Notes: generated by a model from the sequence alone, not told the origin. Counted from the first letter of the stretch, positions 53,795 to 63,575 are shown. The stretch is 64,000 nt of DNA from Fodinibacter sp963763015 (GCA_963763015.1 CAVXML010000010.1:62001-126000); one strand, 5' to 3'. Translations and numbers: made by a program.

Positions 53795-56485
53795 ATGGAA
53801 ACCGCTGAGATCCGGCGACGCTGGCTGGCCTTCTTCGAGAAGAACGGCCACACCGTCGTGCCCTCCGCGCCGCTCGTCCACGACGACCCCAACCTGCTGT
53901 TCGTCAACGCCGGCATGGTGCCCTTCAAGCCCTACTTCCTGGGGCAGGAGACTCCGTCGTGGACTCGCGCGACGAGCGTGCAGAAGTGCGTGCGCACCGG
54001 GGACATCGAGGAGGTCGGCAAGACCTCGCGCCACGGCACGTTCTTCCAGATGAACGGCAACTTCTCGTTCGGCGACTACTTCAAGGCGGGGGCGATCTCC
54101 CTCGCCTGGGAGCTCGTCACCACGCCCCAGAACCTGGGTGGCTACGGCCTGGACGGCGACCTCATCTGGCCCACGGTCTACGAGGACGACGACGAGGCGT
54201 TCGCCATCTGGCGCGACACCATCGGGGTGCCGGAGGCCCGGATCACCCGCCGCGGCAAGCTGGACAACTACTGGCACATGGGCGTCCCGGGGCCGGGTGG
54301 GCCGTGCAGCGAGATCTACCTCGACCGCGGCCCGGAGTACGGCCAGGAGGGCGGACCCGCCGTCGACGAGGACCGGTACCTCGAGTTCTGGAACCTCGTG
54401 TTCATGCAGGAGGAGCTCTCGCAGGTCCGGGCCAAGGACGACTTCGACATCGTCGGGCCCCTCCCGAAGCGCAACATCGACACCGGGATGGGACTCGAGC
54501 GGATGGCCACCCTGCTCCAGGGCGTCGACAACCTCTACGAGATCGACGAGGTGTATCCCGTGCTCGACCGGGCGGCCGAGCTCACCGGCAAGCGGTACGG
54601 CGAGCAGTCGGGTCACTCGGCCGGCTCCAGCCACCCGGACGACGTCCGGCTGCGGGTGGTCGCCGACCACGTGCGCTCGTCCCTCATGCTCATCGGCGAC
54701 GGCGTCACCCCGGGCAACGAGGGCCGCGGCTACGTCCTGCGCCGGATGCTGCGCCGCTCGGTGCGCTCCATGCGCCTCCTCGGCTACGAGGACCCGTGCC
54801 TGCCCGAGCTCCTGCCGGTGTCGCTGGAGCGGATGACGCGCTCCTACCCGGAGCTGGCGACGGGCTTCGACCGGATCAGCCAGATCGCCTACGCCGAGGA
54901 GGAGGCGTTCCGCCGCACCCTCGCGGCCGGCACGACCATCCTCGACACCGCCGTCGCACGGACGAAGCAGGCCGGCAGCACGACGCTCGCGGGCGACCAG
55001 GCGTTCCAGCTCCACGACACGTACGGCTTCCCCATCGACCTGACCCTCGAGATGGCCGCCGAGCAGGGCCTGCAGGTCGACCGCGAGGGCTTCGCACACC
55101 TCATGCGCGAGCAGCGCCAGCGCGCCAAGGCGGACGCGAAGGCGAAGAGGTCCGGGCACGCGAACACCGAGGTGTGGCGGGACCTGCGCGCCAGCGGTGC
55201 CACCGACTTCCGGGCCTATGAGGAGCTGACGAGCGAGGCCACCGTCATCGGCCTCGTCGTCGACGGCGAGGCGGTCAGCGAGATCGACCCGGGAACGCGG
55301 GGCCAGGTCGTCCTGAACCGCACGCCGTTCTACGCCGAGTCGGGCGGGCAGGTCGCCGACGAGGGCGCCATCACCGCCGACGGGGTCCACCTCAAGGTCG
55401 TCGACGTCCAGCGGCCCGTCAAGGGGCTGATCGCCCACACCGTCGAGGTCGTCCGCGGGCAGCTCCGCACCGGTGCACCGGTGCTCGCCGAGGTGGACCC
55501 GGAGTGGCGTCTGTCGGCGTGCCAGGCGCACTCGGGCACCCACGTCGTGCACGCGGCGTTGCGGCAGGTGCTCGGCCCGTCGGCCCTGCAGTCGGGCTCC
55601 TACAACAAGCCCGGGTACCTGCGCCTCGACTTCGCGTGGGGGCAGTCCCTCTCGGCCGCCACGCGCAGCGAGATCGAGGAGGTGGCGAACCTCGCGGTCC
55701 GCAAGGACCTGCCGGTGTCGGCCACGTTCATGCCGTTGCCGCACGCCCGGGAGATCGGTGCGCTCGCGCTGTTCGGTGAGACCTACGACGAGGACGTCCG
55801 GGTCGTGGAGATCGGCGGGCCGTGGAGCCGCGAGCTCTGCGGTGGCACCCACGTGCAGCACTCGAGCCAGATCGGGGCCATCACCCTGACGGGGGAGTCA
55901 TCGGTGGGGTCTGGGGTGCGGCGCGTCGAGGCGTTCGTCGGGATCGACGCGCTGCGCCACCTCGCCCGCGAGCGTGCCGTCGTGGCCGAGCTCAGCGCCC
56001 TGGTCGGGGCCCGTCCCGAGGAGCTTGCCGACCGGGTCGCCGCGATGGTGACCCGGCTGCGCGACGCGGAGCGCGAGCTCGAGCGGGCCCGCCGTGAGCA
56101 GGTGACGGCCGCGGCCGGCTCGCTCACCGAGCGCGCTCGTGACGTCAACGGGGTCACCTTCCTCTCGCACGACGCCGGTGCCGCCAGCGCCGAGGACGTC
56201 CGCACCATGGTCCTGGACCTGCGCGGCCGCCTGGGCGCCGAGCGTCCGAGCGTCGTGGCGATCACGGGCGCCGCCAAGGGACGGCCGGTCGTCGTCGTCG
56301 CGACCAACGAACCGGCCCGGGCGCGCGGCATCCGAGCGGGTGAGCTGGTCCGGGTCGCCGCGACCGCCCTGGGCGGTGGGGGCGGTGGCAAGGACGACAT
56401 CGCCCAGGGTGGCGGCCAGGACGCATCCCGGGTCGGGGACGCGCTGGCGGCCGTCGAGTGGCGCGTTGGGGAGCTCGCGGGCTGA
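53795..56485 (+). CDS. alaS: Alanine--tRNA ligase
   Basis: 896 residues, full length. Class II catalytic core (RWLAFFEKNGHTVVPSAPLV, NFSFGDYFK), tRNA-recognition region, editing domain with the zinc/hydrolytic residues HSGTH and CGGTH, and a C-terminal coiled-coil plus DHHA1-like domain (GGGGGGKDDIAQGGGQD). ATG start with the METAEIRRRWLAF opening. Its stop overlaps ruvX by one base (TGATG). Confidence 0.97.
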   Translation: METAEIRRRWLAFFEKNGHTVVPSAPLVHDDPNLLFVNAGMVPFKPYFLGQETPSWTRATSVQKCVRTGDIEEVGKTSRHGTFFQMNGNFSFGDYFKAGAISLAWELVTTPQNLGGYGLDGDLIWPTVYEDDDEAFAIWRDTIGVPEARITRRGKLDNYWHMGVPGPGGPCSEIYLDRGPEYGQEGGPAVDEDRYLEFWNLVFMQEELSQVRAKDDFDIVGPLPKRNIDTGMGLERMATLLQGVDNLYEIDEVYPVLDRAAELTGKRYGEQSGHSAGSSHPDDVRLRVVADHVRSSLMLIGDGVTPGNEGRGYVLRRMLRRSVRSMRLLGYEDPCLPELLPVSLERMTRSYPELATGFDRISQIAYAEEEAFRRTLAAGTTILDTAVARTKQAGSTTLAGDQAFQLHDTYGFPIDLTLEMAAEQGLQVDREGFAHLMREQRQRAKADAKAKRSGHANTEVWRDLRASGATDFRAYEELTSEATVIGLVVDGEAVSEIDPGTRGQVVLNRTPFYAESGGQVADEGAITADGVHLKVVDVQRPVKGLIAHTVEVVRGQLRTGAPVLAEVDPEWRLSACQAHSGTHVVHAALRQVLGPSALQSGSYNKPGYLRLDFAWGQSLSAATRSEIEEVANLAVRKDLPVSATFMPLPHAREIGALALFGETYDEDVRVVEIGGPWSRELCGGTHVQHSSQIGAITLTGESSVGSGVRRVEAFVGIDALRHLARERAVVAELSALVGARPEELADRVAAMVTRLRDAERELERARREQVTAAAGSLTERARDVNGVTFLSHDAGAASAEDVRTMVLDLRGRLGAERPSVVAITGAAKGRPVVVVATNEPARARGIRAGELVRVAATALGGGGGGKDDIAQGGGQDASRVGDALAAVEWRVGELAG

Positions 56486-57021
56486 TGCCGGAGCCCGCCG
56501 ACACCACGCCCCCGCCGGGGGTGCGGCTCGGCGTCGACGTCGGCACGGTGCGGGTCGGAGTCGCCGCCAGTGATCCTCGGGCGGTCCTCGCCACACCGCT
56601 GGCCACACTTCCGCGGGACCCGGAGCGGGAGCCGGCGCCCGGCGACGCGGACGTCGAGGCACTCGCCGCCCTCGTGCGGGAGCACGCCGCGGTGGGCGTG
56701 GTCATCGGCCTGCCCCGCTCACTTCGTGGGGACGAAGGTGCGGCTGCGCGCACGGCCCGCACGTATGCTGCGGTGGTGGCGGCGCGCATCGCGCCGGTCT
56801 GGGTGCGGCTCGTCGACGAGCGGCTCACGAGCGTCGATGCGCACCGTTCGCTCCGGGACAGCGGAGTCGCCGGCCGGCGTCAGCGGGCCGTGGTCGACCA
56901 GGCCGCGGCGGTGCTCATCCTCCAGACGGCGCTCGACGCGGAACGGAGCACCGGCACCCCATGTGGGGAGCGGGTCAGACCAGGACGGCGCAAGCCCCGG
57001 ACGAAGGATGCGAGGCCGTGA
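56485..57021 (+). CDS. ruvX: Holliday junction resolvase-like protein RuvX/YqgF
   Basis: A 178-residue RNase H-fold protein of the YqgF family, implicated in 16S rRNA 5' end processing and possibly junction resolution. Motifs: LGVDVGTVRVGVAASD (first Asp), VIGLPRSLRG, VRLVDERLTSVDA and the final Asp in RRQRAVVDQAAAVLIL. Between alaS and mltG, the usual alaS-ruvX-mltG-aroE order. Overlaps mltG by GTGA. Confidence 0.93.
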   Translation: MPEPADTTPPPGVRLGVDVGTVRVGVAASDPRAVLATPLATLPRDPEREPAPGDADVEALAALVREHAAVGVVIGLPRSLRGDEGAAARTARTYAAVVAARIAPVWVRLVDERLTSVDAHRSLRDSGVAGRRQRAVVDQAAAVLILQTALDAERSTGTPCGERVRPGRRKPRTKDARP

Positions 57022-58181
57022 CAGAGCGTGACGTCACCCAGACCATCTTCGGTGAGCCGGAACCGCCGATCCGGACGCGGGCGGAGCTCCGCCGGCGCCG
57101 TCGGCCCCCCCGGCGCCCGAAGCGGCGCTGGCTCGTCCTGCTCCTTGCGGTCGTCCTCCTGGGCGGCGCCGCGTACGCCGCCTGGTCGGTGCTGCAGCCG
57201 ATGGTGTCCGGCCTGTTCGGCGTGTCCACCACCGACGACTTCCCGGGCCCGGGTGAGGGCAGCGTCCAGGTCGTCGTCGAGCCCGGCCAGACCGGTGAGG
57301 ACATCGCCACGACCCTTCGCGAGGCGGGCGTCGTGAAGACCCGTACGGCCTACCTGGATGCCGCGCTCGCCGACCCCCAGCGGGCGGCCGCAATCCAGCC
57401 CGGGGCGTACGAGATGCTCAAGGGCATGCGCGGACAGGATGCGTTCGACATCCTGGCGAACCCCGCCAACCGCGTCATGCAGGGCCCGACCATCCGCGAG
57501 GGACTCTGGGCCGCGGAGACGTTCGCGGCGCTGTCCAAGTCCACCGGGGTCCCCGTCGCGGAGTACGAGAAGGCGGCGCGCGACCCCGCCGCCATCGGAC
57601 TCCCCCCGCAGGCGAAGGGGAACGTCGAGGGCTGGCTCTTCCCCTCGACGTACGAGTTCCCGGAGGACGCCTCGGCGACGCAGCAGCTGAGCGAGATGGT
57701 GGCCCAGACGGTCCGCGCCCTCGAGAGCGCCGGCATCCCGGAGGAGGACTGGCAGCGGACGCTGACCATCGCGTCGATCGTCGAGGCCGAGGTCAACGAC
57801 GACGCCGACCGGGCCAAGGTGGCCCGGGTCATCCTCAACCGCCTGGACGACGGCCCACCGAACTTCGGCCTGCTCCAGATGGACTCCACGGTGCACTTCA
57901 TCGCCAAGGAACGCGGCAAGGCCGGGACGACGAGCGAGCAGCGCGCGTCGGACAGCCCCTACAACACCTACAAGGTGCAGGGCCTGCCGCCGGGGCCGAT
58001 CAGCAACCCCGGCGCGGCGTCCATCGAAGCGGCCGCCAACCCCGAGCAGGGTGGCTGGAACTTCTTCGTCACCGTCGACCCGAGCACGGGGGAGACGAAG
58101 TTCGCCGACACCCAGGCCGAGCACGACGTCAACGTGCGGGAGTTCCAGGCCTGGTGCTCGGCGAACCCGGGCAAGTGCTGA
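57018..58181 (+). CDS. mltG: Endolytic peptidoglycan transglycosylase MltG
   Basis: 387 residues: a cytoplasmic Arg-rich N-terminus, one membrane helix (WLVLLLAVVLLGGAAYAAW), a LysM-like segment (VVEPGQTGEDIATTLREAG) and the YceG catalytic domain with the catalytic Glu in ASIVEAEVNDD and the NTY..GLPPGPISNPG region. It cleaves nascent glycan strands and sets their length. GTG start overlapping ruvX. Confidence 0.94.
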   Translation: MTERDVTQTIFGEPEPPIRTRAELRRRRRPPRRPKRRWLVLLLAVVLLGGAAYAAWSVLQPMVSGLFGVSTTDDFPGPGEGSVQVVVEPGQTGEDIATTLREAGVVKTRTAYLDAALADPQRAAAIQPGAYEMLKGMRGQDAFDILANPANRVMQGPTIREGLWAAETFAALSKSTGVPVAEYEKAARDPAAIGLPPQAKGNVEGWLFPSTYEFPEDASATQQLSEMVAQTVRALESAGIPEEDWQRTLTIASIVEAEVNDDADRAKVARVILNRLDDGPPNFGLLQMDSTVHFIAKERGKAGTTSEQRASDSPYNTYKVQGLPPGPISNPGAASIEAAANPEQGGWNFFVTVDPSTGETKFADTQAEHDVNVREFQAWCSANPGKC

Positions 58182-58999
58182 GGGCAGCGGTCCTCGGCTC
58201 GCCGATCGCACACTCGCTGTCCCCGGTGCTGCACCGGGCCGGCTACGCCGCGGCGGGCCTGGGGGGCTGGTCCTACGAGGCCCACGAGGTCGACGCGGCC
58301 GGGCTGCCCGGCTTCGTCGGCGGGCTCGATGTGCAGTGGCGTGGACTGTCGCTGACCATGCCGCTCAAGGAGGGCGCCGCCGGCCTCGCCACCACTGTGG
58401 ACGACGTCGCTCGCTGCACGGCGGCGGTGAACACCCTCGTCCGGCGTCCTGACGGCGGCTGGGACGCGACGAACACCGACGTGGTCGGCGTGGTCAGGGC
58501 ACTGCGTCCGCACCTGCGCCCCGGCGCGGAGCGCGCCCTGGTGCTCGGCTCGGGCGCCACGGCGCGCTCCACGGTCCTGGCGCTGGCCGAGCTCGGTGTC
58601 ACCACACTCACCGTCCGAGCCCGCGACACCGCGCGCGCCGCCGACCTCCTGGCGTGGGCCCTGGACCTCGACCGCGGCATCCGCAACGGTTCGGTCGCCG
58701 GGCTCGGGCCGTGGGCGACGGCGGCTGACGACGTCGTGGTGTCCACCCTGCCAGCCGCGGCTGGGACCGTGGTCGCGAGCACCGTTCCGGCGACGCACCC
58801 CGGCGTGCTCCTCGATGTCGTGTACGCCGGCTGGCCCACGCCGCTCGCGCGCGCGGCTGCCGGGTCGGGCATGACGGTGGTCTCCGGTCTCGACATGCTG
58901 GTGCACCAGGCGGCGGAGCAGTTCCGGCTGTTCACCGGCCGGGTCGCGCCGGTTGCCGCGATGGCCGCCGCCGGGCGAGCCGCCCTGGAGCGGCGGTGA
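58175..58999 (+). CDS. aroE: Shikimate dehydrogenase
   Basis: Reduces 3-dehydroshikimate with NADPH. 274 residues with HSLSPVLHRAGY (shikimate Ser residues), MPLKEGA (catalytic Lys), NTDVVGV (Asn/Asp pair) and the nucleotide loop LGSGATARST. The GTG at 58175 gives the family N-terminus VLRAAVLGSPIAHSLSP and overlaps mltG by 7 nt; GTG 58154 is an upstream alternative. Start of the shikimate run with aroC, aroK and aroB. Confidence 0.94.
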   Translation: MLRAAVLGSPIAHSLSPVLHRAGYAAAGLGGWSYEAHEVDAAGLPGFVGGLDVQWRGLSLTMPLKEGAAGLATTVDDVARCTAAVNTLVRRPDGGWDATNTDVVGVVRALRPHLRPGAERALVLGSGATARSTVLALAELGVTTLTVRARDTARAADLLAWALDLDRGIRNGSVAGLGPWATAADDVVVSTLPAAAGTVVASTVPATHPGVLLDVVYAGWPTPLARAAAGSGMTVVSGLDMLVHQAAEQFRLFTGRVAPVAAMAAAGRAALERR

Positions 59000-59679
59000 C
59001 CCCGTGGTGGGCGGTCGCGTCGGCAGCCCTCGTGATGGGAGTCGTCGGGCACCTGACCGGCCGTGAGCTCGCCACCGGTGGGTACCGGATCCCCGAGGAC
59101 GAGGCCCACCACGCGCCGGGCAGGAACTGGTGGCCGGGCCCGGCCACTGCCGGCCTGGCCGCGGTCGCGGCCTGGGCGGTCGGCGGACTGGCGGGCTGGG
59201 CGGCGCTGCCGGCGTACCTGCTCTTCGCCTGGCTCACCGTGGCACTGGTCTGGATCGACCTCGACGTCCACCGACTGCCCGTCGGCCTCGTGGTGCCGAC
59301 CGCTGCGGCGACCGCGCTCCTTCTCGTCGTCGCGAGCCTTGCCGACGGGGGGATGCGCTGGGTCGGGGCCATCGTGGGCGCGCTCGGCATGGGGCTCACC
59401 TACCTCCTGCTGGCCGCCCTGCCCGGGGGCGGGGTGGGTGGCGGCGACGTCCGGCTCGCCCCCCTCATCGGGGCGCTGCTCGGCTGGCTGAGCGTGGCGC
59501 ACCTCGTGCTCGGGATGGCGGCCGGGTTCCTCGTCGGTGGGGTGGCGGCCGTGGTGCTGCTCGTCCTGGGGCGAGCGGGCCTGAAGACGTCGATCGCCTA
59601 CGGACCGGCGATGTGCCTGGGGGCGTGGGTGGCCATCGCGGGGACGTCCCGGATCCTGACCTGGCTCGTGGGCGGCTGA
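58996..59679 (+). CDS. A24-family prepilin peptidase-like membrane protein
   Basis: A 227-residue integral membrane aspartic peptidase with about six helices. The two catalytic Asp regions are WIDLDVHRLP and GGGDVRLAP (GxGD-type). It lacks the N-terminal Cys-containing methylase domain of full PilD, so it resembles TadV or short type IV leader peptidases. No pilin genes are nearby in the window. The GTG overlaps the aroE stop (GTGA). Confidence 0.88.
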   Translation: MTPWWAVASAALVMGVVGHLTGRELATGGYRIPEDEAHHAPGRNWWPGPATAGLAAVAAWAVGGLAGWAALPAYLLFAWLTVALVWIDLDVHRLPVGLVVPTAAATALLLVVASLADGGMRWVGAIVGALGMGLTYLLLAALPGGGVGGGDVRLAPLIGALLGWLSVAHLVLGMAAGFLVGGVAAVVLLVLGRAGLKTSIAYGPAMCLGAWVAIAGTSRILTWLVGG

Positions 59680-59703
59680 GGGCCGCGTGGAAGGATTCAC
59701 GGC

Positions 59704-60933
59704 ATGCTGCGCTGGTTGACCGCCGGGGAGTCGCACGGGCCGGCCCTGGTCGCGACGGTCGACGGCGTCCCCGCCGGCGTGGAGGTGACCACCGCCGACG
59801 TCGCGAGGGCGCTGGCCCGCCGACGCCTCGGTCACGGCCGCGGCGCGCGGATGTCCTTCGAGCAGGACGAGGTGGAGTTCCTGGGCGGGGTCCGGCACGG
59901 CCGCACCCTCGGCTCGCCCGTCGCCATCCGGATCGGCAACAGCGAGTGGCCGAAGTGGCGGACCGTCATGAGCCCCGACCCGGTCGCAGCCAGCGACCTG
60001 GCCGCGGCCGATGACGTGAACGCCGAGCGGGAGCTGGCCCGCAACCGGCCCCTCACCCGCCCTCGGCCCGGGCACGCCGACCTGGTGGGCATGCAGAAGT
60101 ACGGCTTCGACGACGCCCGGCCGGTGCTCGAACGGGCCTCGGCGCGGGAGACCGCCGCCCGGGTGGCCCTGGGCGAGGTGGCCTCGCGCCTGCTCCACCA
60201 GGCCTACGGCATCCGGCTGGTGTCGCACACGGTCGCCATCGGGGGGGCGTCGGTCAGGGACGACTTCCCGCTCCCGACCGCCGACGACGTCGCCGCGCTC
60301 GACGCGGACCCGGTCCGGGCGTTCGACCCGGAGGGGTCCGCCGCCATGGTCGCCGAGGTCGACGCGGCCCACAAGGACGGTGACACCCTCGGCGGCGTCG
60401 TCGAGGTCGTCGTCACGGGTCTTCCTCCGGGGCTGGGATCGCACGTGCACTGGGACCGCCGGCTCGACGCCCGGCTTGCTGCCGCCCTCATGGGGATCCA
60501 GGCCATCAAGGGCGTCGAGGTCGGCGACGGCTTCCGCACGGCGGCGCGGCGCGGCTCGGCGGCCCACGACGAGATGGAGCGGGACCCCGAGGGCGTCATC
60601 CGCCGTCGGACGGGTCGGGCCGGCGGCACGGAGGGAGGCATGTCCGTCGGCGGGCTGCTTCGGGTGAGGGCTGCGATGAAGCCCATCTCCACGGTGCCCC
60701 GCGCGCTGCAGACGGTCGACGTCGCGTCGGACGAACCGGCCCTCGCCATCCACCAGCGCTCCGACGTCTGCGCCGTTCCGGCCGCTGGCGTCGTCGCGGA
60801 GGCGATGGTGGCGCTGACCATCGCGGAGGCGTGCCTCGAGAAGTTCGGCGGGGACTCGGTGGCCGAGACCGCACGGAACCACGCGGGCTACCTCGAGGCC
60901 ATCCCGCCCGAGATGCGCACCTGGGACGCCTGA
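59704..60933 (+). CDS. aroC: Chorismate synthase
   Basis: Makes chorismate from EPSP with reduced FMN. 409 residues: LTAGESHGPALVATVDGVPAG at the start (written here in parts: LTAGESHGPALVA then TVDGVPAG), RRLGHGRGARMSFEQDEVEF, ARETAARVALGEV and GGTEGGMSVGGLLRVRAAMK. Normal length for the monofunctional form. ATG 59704 follows GGAAGGA. Overlaps aroK by one base (TGATG). Confidence 0.96.
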   Translation: MLRWLTAGESHGPALVATVDGVPAGVEVTTADVARALARRRLGHGRGARMSFEQDEVEFLGGVRHGRTLGSPVAIRIGNSEWPKWRTVMSPDPVAASDLAAADDVNAERELARNRPLTRPRPGHADLVGMQKYGFDDARPVLERASARETAARVALGEVASRLLHQAYGIRLVSHTVAIGGASVRDDFPLPTADDVAALDADPVRAFDPEGSAAMVAEVDAAHKDGDTLGGVVEVVVTGLPPGLGSHVHWDRRLDARLAAALMGIQAIKGVEVGDGFRTAARRGSAAHDEMERDPEGVIRRRTGRAGGTEGGMSVGGLLRVRAAMKPISTVPRALQTVDVASDEPALAIHQRSDVCAVPAAGVVAEAMVALTIAEACLEKFGGDSVAETARNHAGYLEAIPPEMRTWDA

Positions 60934-61436
60934 TGCCCCGAGTCGTCCTCGTCGGTCCGCCCGGCTCCGGCAAGAGCACCGTCGGTGCCCTCCTGGCCGG
61001 CCTGACGGGCGTCGACCTGCACGACACCGACTCCGCCATCGAGGCGGCGCAGGGTCGGACGATCTCGGACATCTTCGTCGAGGACGGCGAACCCGCGTTC
61101 CGGGCACTCGAGTCGGCGGAGGTGGCCCGCGCGCTCGCGGAGGAGGACGGCGTGCTGGCCCTCGGCGGAGGAGCGCCCCTCGACCCCCGAACCGAACGGC
61201 TCCTCGAGGGCAGCACGGTCGTCTTCCTGGACGTCGGCATCGCGGATGCGTCGAAGCGCGTCGGCTTCGACCAGAGCCGCCCGCTGCTCGCGGTCAACCC
61301 GAGGGCGTCATGGGTTCGGCTGATGAACGAGCGCCGAACGGTGTATGAGCGCGTCGCAACGCACCGCGTCGACACCGCTGGTCGCAGCCCCGAGGAGGTG
61401 GCGGCCGAGGTCGCCGGGCTGCTGGGGGAGTCGTGA
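60933..61436 (+). CDS. aroK: Shikimate kinase
   Basis: Phosphorylates shikimate with ATP. 167 residues, P-loop NMP-kinase fold: VLVGPPGSGKSTVGALLA (Walker A), LHDTDSAIE (shikimate Asp), FRALES (Arg), LGGGAPLDPRT (Walker B-like GGG) and the lid Arg in DQSRPLL. ATG 60933 overlaps aroC; GTGA overlaps aroB. Confidence 0.95.
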   Translation: MPRVVLVGPPGSGKSTVGALLAGLTGVDLHDTDSAIEAAQGRTISDIFVEDGEPAFRALESAEVARALAEEDGVLALGGGAPLDPRTERLLEGSTVVFLDVGIADASKRVGFDQSRPLLAVNPRASWVRLMNERRTVYERVATHRVDTAGRSPEEVAAEVAGLLGES

Positions 61437-62509
61437 GCGACGCGTCGGTCATCGGTGTCGGCACGGCATACGACGTCGTGGTCGGGCACGGCGTCTCGGA
61501 CCGGGTCGCAGGGTTGCTCGACCCTCGGGTGCGCCAGGTCCTCGTGGTGCGACCCGGACCCCTTGCGCGGCTGGCGGACCCGGTCGTGGAGCGGTTGCGC
61601 GACGCCGGGCTCGCCGTGCACGAGGTCACCGTCCCCGACGCCGAGACGGCCAAGACCGCCGAGGTGGCCTCCCGGCTGTGGTCGGAGCTCGGTGTGCACT
61701 CCTTCACCCGCTCGGATGCCGTCGTCGCGGTCGGTGGGGGCAGCGTCACCGACCTCGCGGGGTTCGTCGCGGCCACGTGGCTGCGGGGCGTGGCCGTCGT
61801 GCACGTGCCGACCACCCTCCTCGGGATGGTCGACGCGGCCGTCGGCGGCAAGACCGGCATCAACACGCCGGAGGGCAAGAACCTCGTCGGCGCCTTCCAC
61901 GAGCCGGCCGGGGTGCTCTGCGACCTCGACCTGCTGGAGACCCTGGCTCACGAGGACCTCGTCGCCGGGCTGGCCGAGGTCGTCAAGGCGGGCTTCATCG
62001 CCGATCCACGCATCCTCGAGCTCGTCGAGGCCGACCCGCCGGGCGCCACCCGGTGGGACGGGCCCGACGTGCGGGAGCTCGTCGAACGAGCCGTCCGCGT
62101 CAAGGCGGACGTCGTGGCGCAGGACCTCACCGAGTCGTTCCTGCGCGAGGTGCTCAACTACGGGCACACCTTCGGGCACGCCGTGGAGCACGTCGAGGGC
62201 TACCGTCGGCGGCACGGCGAGGCCGTGGCGATCGGCATGACGTATGCCGCCGAGCTCGCTCGCCGGTCGGGGCACCTGGCGGCCGACGTGGTCACCCGCC
62301 ACCGGGAGGTCCTCGGCTCCCTCGGCCTTCCGACGGCCTACCACCCCGGGCGCTGGGACGACCTGCTCACGGCCATGCGGCGCGACAAGAAGTCCCGAGG
62401 GGCACAGCTCCGGTTCGTCGTCCTCGAGGACGTGGCGCGGCCCGTGCGGCTCGAGGATCCTGAAATGGGGTGGCTCACAGGGGCGTACGAGGCGATCTCC
62501 CGCCCCTGA
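61433..62509 (+). CDS. aroB: 3-Dehydroquinate synthase
   Basis: NAD-dependent, metal-dependent cyclase making 3-dehydroquinate from DAHP. 358 residues with VPTTLLGMVDAAVGGKTGIN, GLAEVVKAGFI, and metal ligands around LNYGHTFGHAVE and the RHGEAVAIGM region. GTG start overlapping aroK. The typical next genes (aroQ, an aminopeptidase) are absent; a dioxygenase-like gene and efp follow instead. Confidence 0.96.
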   Translation: MSDASVIGVGTAYDVVVGHGVSDRVAGLLDPRVRQVLVVRPGPLARLADPVVERLRDAGLAVHEVTVPDAETAKTAEVASRLWSELGVHSFTRSDAVVAVGGGSVTDLAGFVAATWLRGVAVVHVPTTLLGMVDAAVGGKTGINTPEGKNLVGAFHEPAGVLCDLDLLETLAHEDLVAGLAEVVKAGFIADPRILELVEADPPGATRWDGPDVRELVERAVRVKADVVAQDLTESFLREVLNYGHTFGHAVEHVEGYRRRHGEAVAIGMTYAAELARRSGHLAADVVTRHREVLGSLGLPTAYHPGRWDDLLTAMRRDKKSRGAQLRFVVLEDVARPVRLEDPEMGWLTGAYEAISRP

Positions 62510-62684
62510 CCGCGGTCCCTCGCCAACCTCTGCTAGCAGACCTTGGTGCTCAGACCCACACGGTGCACCCTGTGGTTCGAGCCGCAACATCTGCTGAGCT
62601 GGGCCTCGCACCGGAACCGTCTCGCACAGGGACCGCACAGCGAGCCCATGGCCAGAGCATCGGGCCGGCCCGCACGATGGTCAC

Positions 62685-63575
62685 ATGAGCACCCCGACAC
62701 CTCGACCCACCCACCACGAGCCGCCCGTCCACCCGGACCACGACCGCGGGCTCGAGTTCGACGTCCGCACCCTCCTCGCCCGCCGCTCGGCCCTCGGGCT
62801 GCTGTCCGGGGCCGGCCTCCTCGCCCTCGTCGGGTGCTCGGACCCCACCCCTGCGGGCACGACGTCCGCCTCGACCGCGGCGACCACGACCGCGGCGGGC
62901 AGCGCGAGCGCCGCCGCGACGGCACCCGGCACGACGACCGCCGTCGACTCCGTGGTGCCCGACGAGACGGCCGGCCCCTTCCCGGGTGACGGGAGCAACG
63001 GCGTCGACGTCCTCGACGACACGGGCATCGTCCGGCGCGACATCCGCTCCTCGGTCGGCACCTCGACGACGACCGCCTCGGGGGTGCCGCTCACGATCAA
63101 CCTGACCGTCCTCGACTCGTCCTCCGAGTACGCGGCGCTGGAGGGCGTCGCGGTCTACGCCTGGCACGCCGACGCGCAGGGCCGGTACTCGATGTACTCC
63201 AGCGGCGTGGAGGACGAGAACTACCTGCGCGGCGTGCAGCCCACGGACGCCTCCGGCACGGCCACCTTCACCACCGTCTTCCCGGGGTGCTACGACGGGC
63301 GGTGGCCGCACGTGCACTTCGAGGTGTACCGCAGCACCGCCGAGGCGACCAGCGACGGGCAGATCGTCCGGACCAGCCAGATCGCCCTGCCCCAGGCCGC
63401 CTGCGAAGCGGTCTACGGCGACACCTCGACGTACCCGTCGAGCGCGGAGAACCTCTCGCGGACCTCGCTCACCCGCGACATGGTGTTCGGTGACGACGGC
63501 GGCATCCACCAGCTGGCGACGGTGACCGGCGACGCCCGGAGCGGGTACGTCGCCAACCTCACCATCGGCGTCTGA
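62685..63575 (+). CDS. Intradiol ring-cleavage dioxygenase-fold lipoprotein (Tat-type signal)
   Basis: A 296-residue protein. A twin-Arg region (LARRSALGLL), hydrophobic stretch and lipobox (LVGC) indicate export, possibly by Tat, and lipid anchoring. A Thr/Ala/Ser linker follows. The rest matches the catechol 1,2-/protocatechuate 3,4-dioxygenase fold: ETAGPFPGDGS, AWHADAQGRYSMYS (Tyr ligand region) and GCYDGRWPHVHFEVY (Tyr/His/His iron ligands). No other aromatic-degradation genes are present. Its extracellular target is unknown. Confidence 0.83.
   Translation: MSTPTPRPTHHEPPVHPDHDRGLEFDVRTLLARRSALGLLSGAGLLALVGCSDPTPAGTTSASTAATTTAAGSASAAATAPGTTTAVDSVVPDETAGPFPGDGSNGVDVLDDTGIVRRDIRSSVGTSTTTASGVPLTINLTVLDSSSEYAALEGVAVYAWHADAQGRYSMYSSGVEDENYLRGVQPTDASGTATFTTVFPGCYDGRWPHVHFEVYRSTAEATSDGQIVRTSQIALPQAACEAVYGDTSTYPSSAENLSRTSLTRDMVFGDDGGIHQLATVTGDARSGYVANLTIGV

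Noticed and set aside
58273..61107. A 944-codon open frame on the minus strand across aroE, the prepilin peptidase, aroC and aroK
   Set aside because: Long antisense frames are expected in 72% GC DNA. The translation is Arg/Gly/Pro/His-rich with no domain, while the plus-strand genes are unmistakable.
62510..62684. The 175-nt gap after aroB considered as a remnant of the usual aroQ or peptidase gene
   Set aside because: None of the three frames shows residues recognisable as aroQ or an aminopeptidase; I see nothing definite there.
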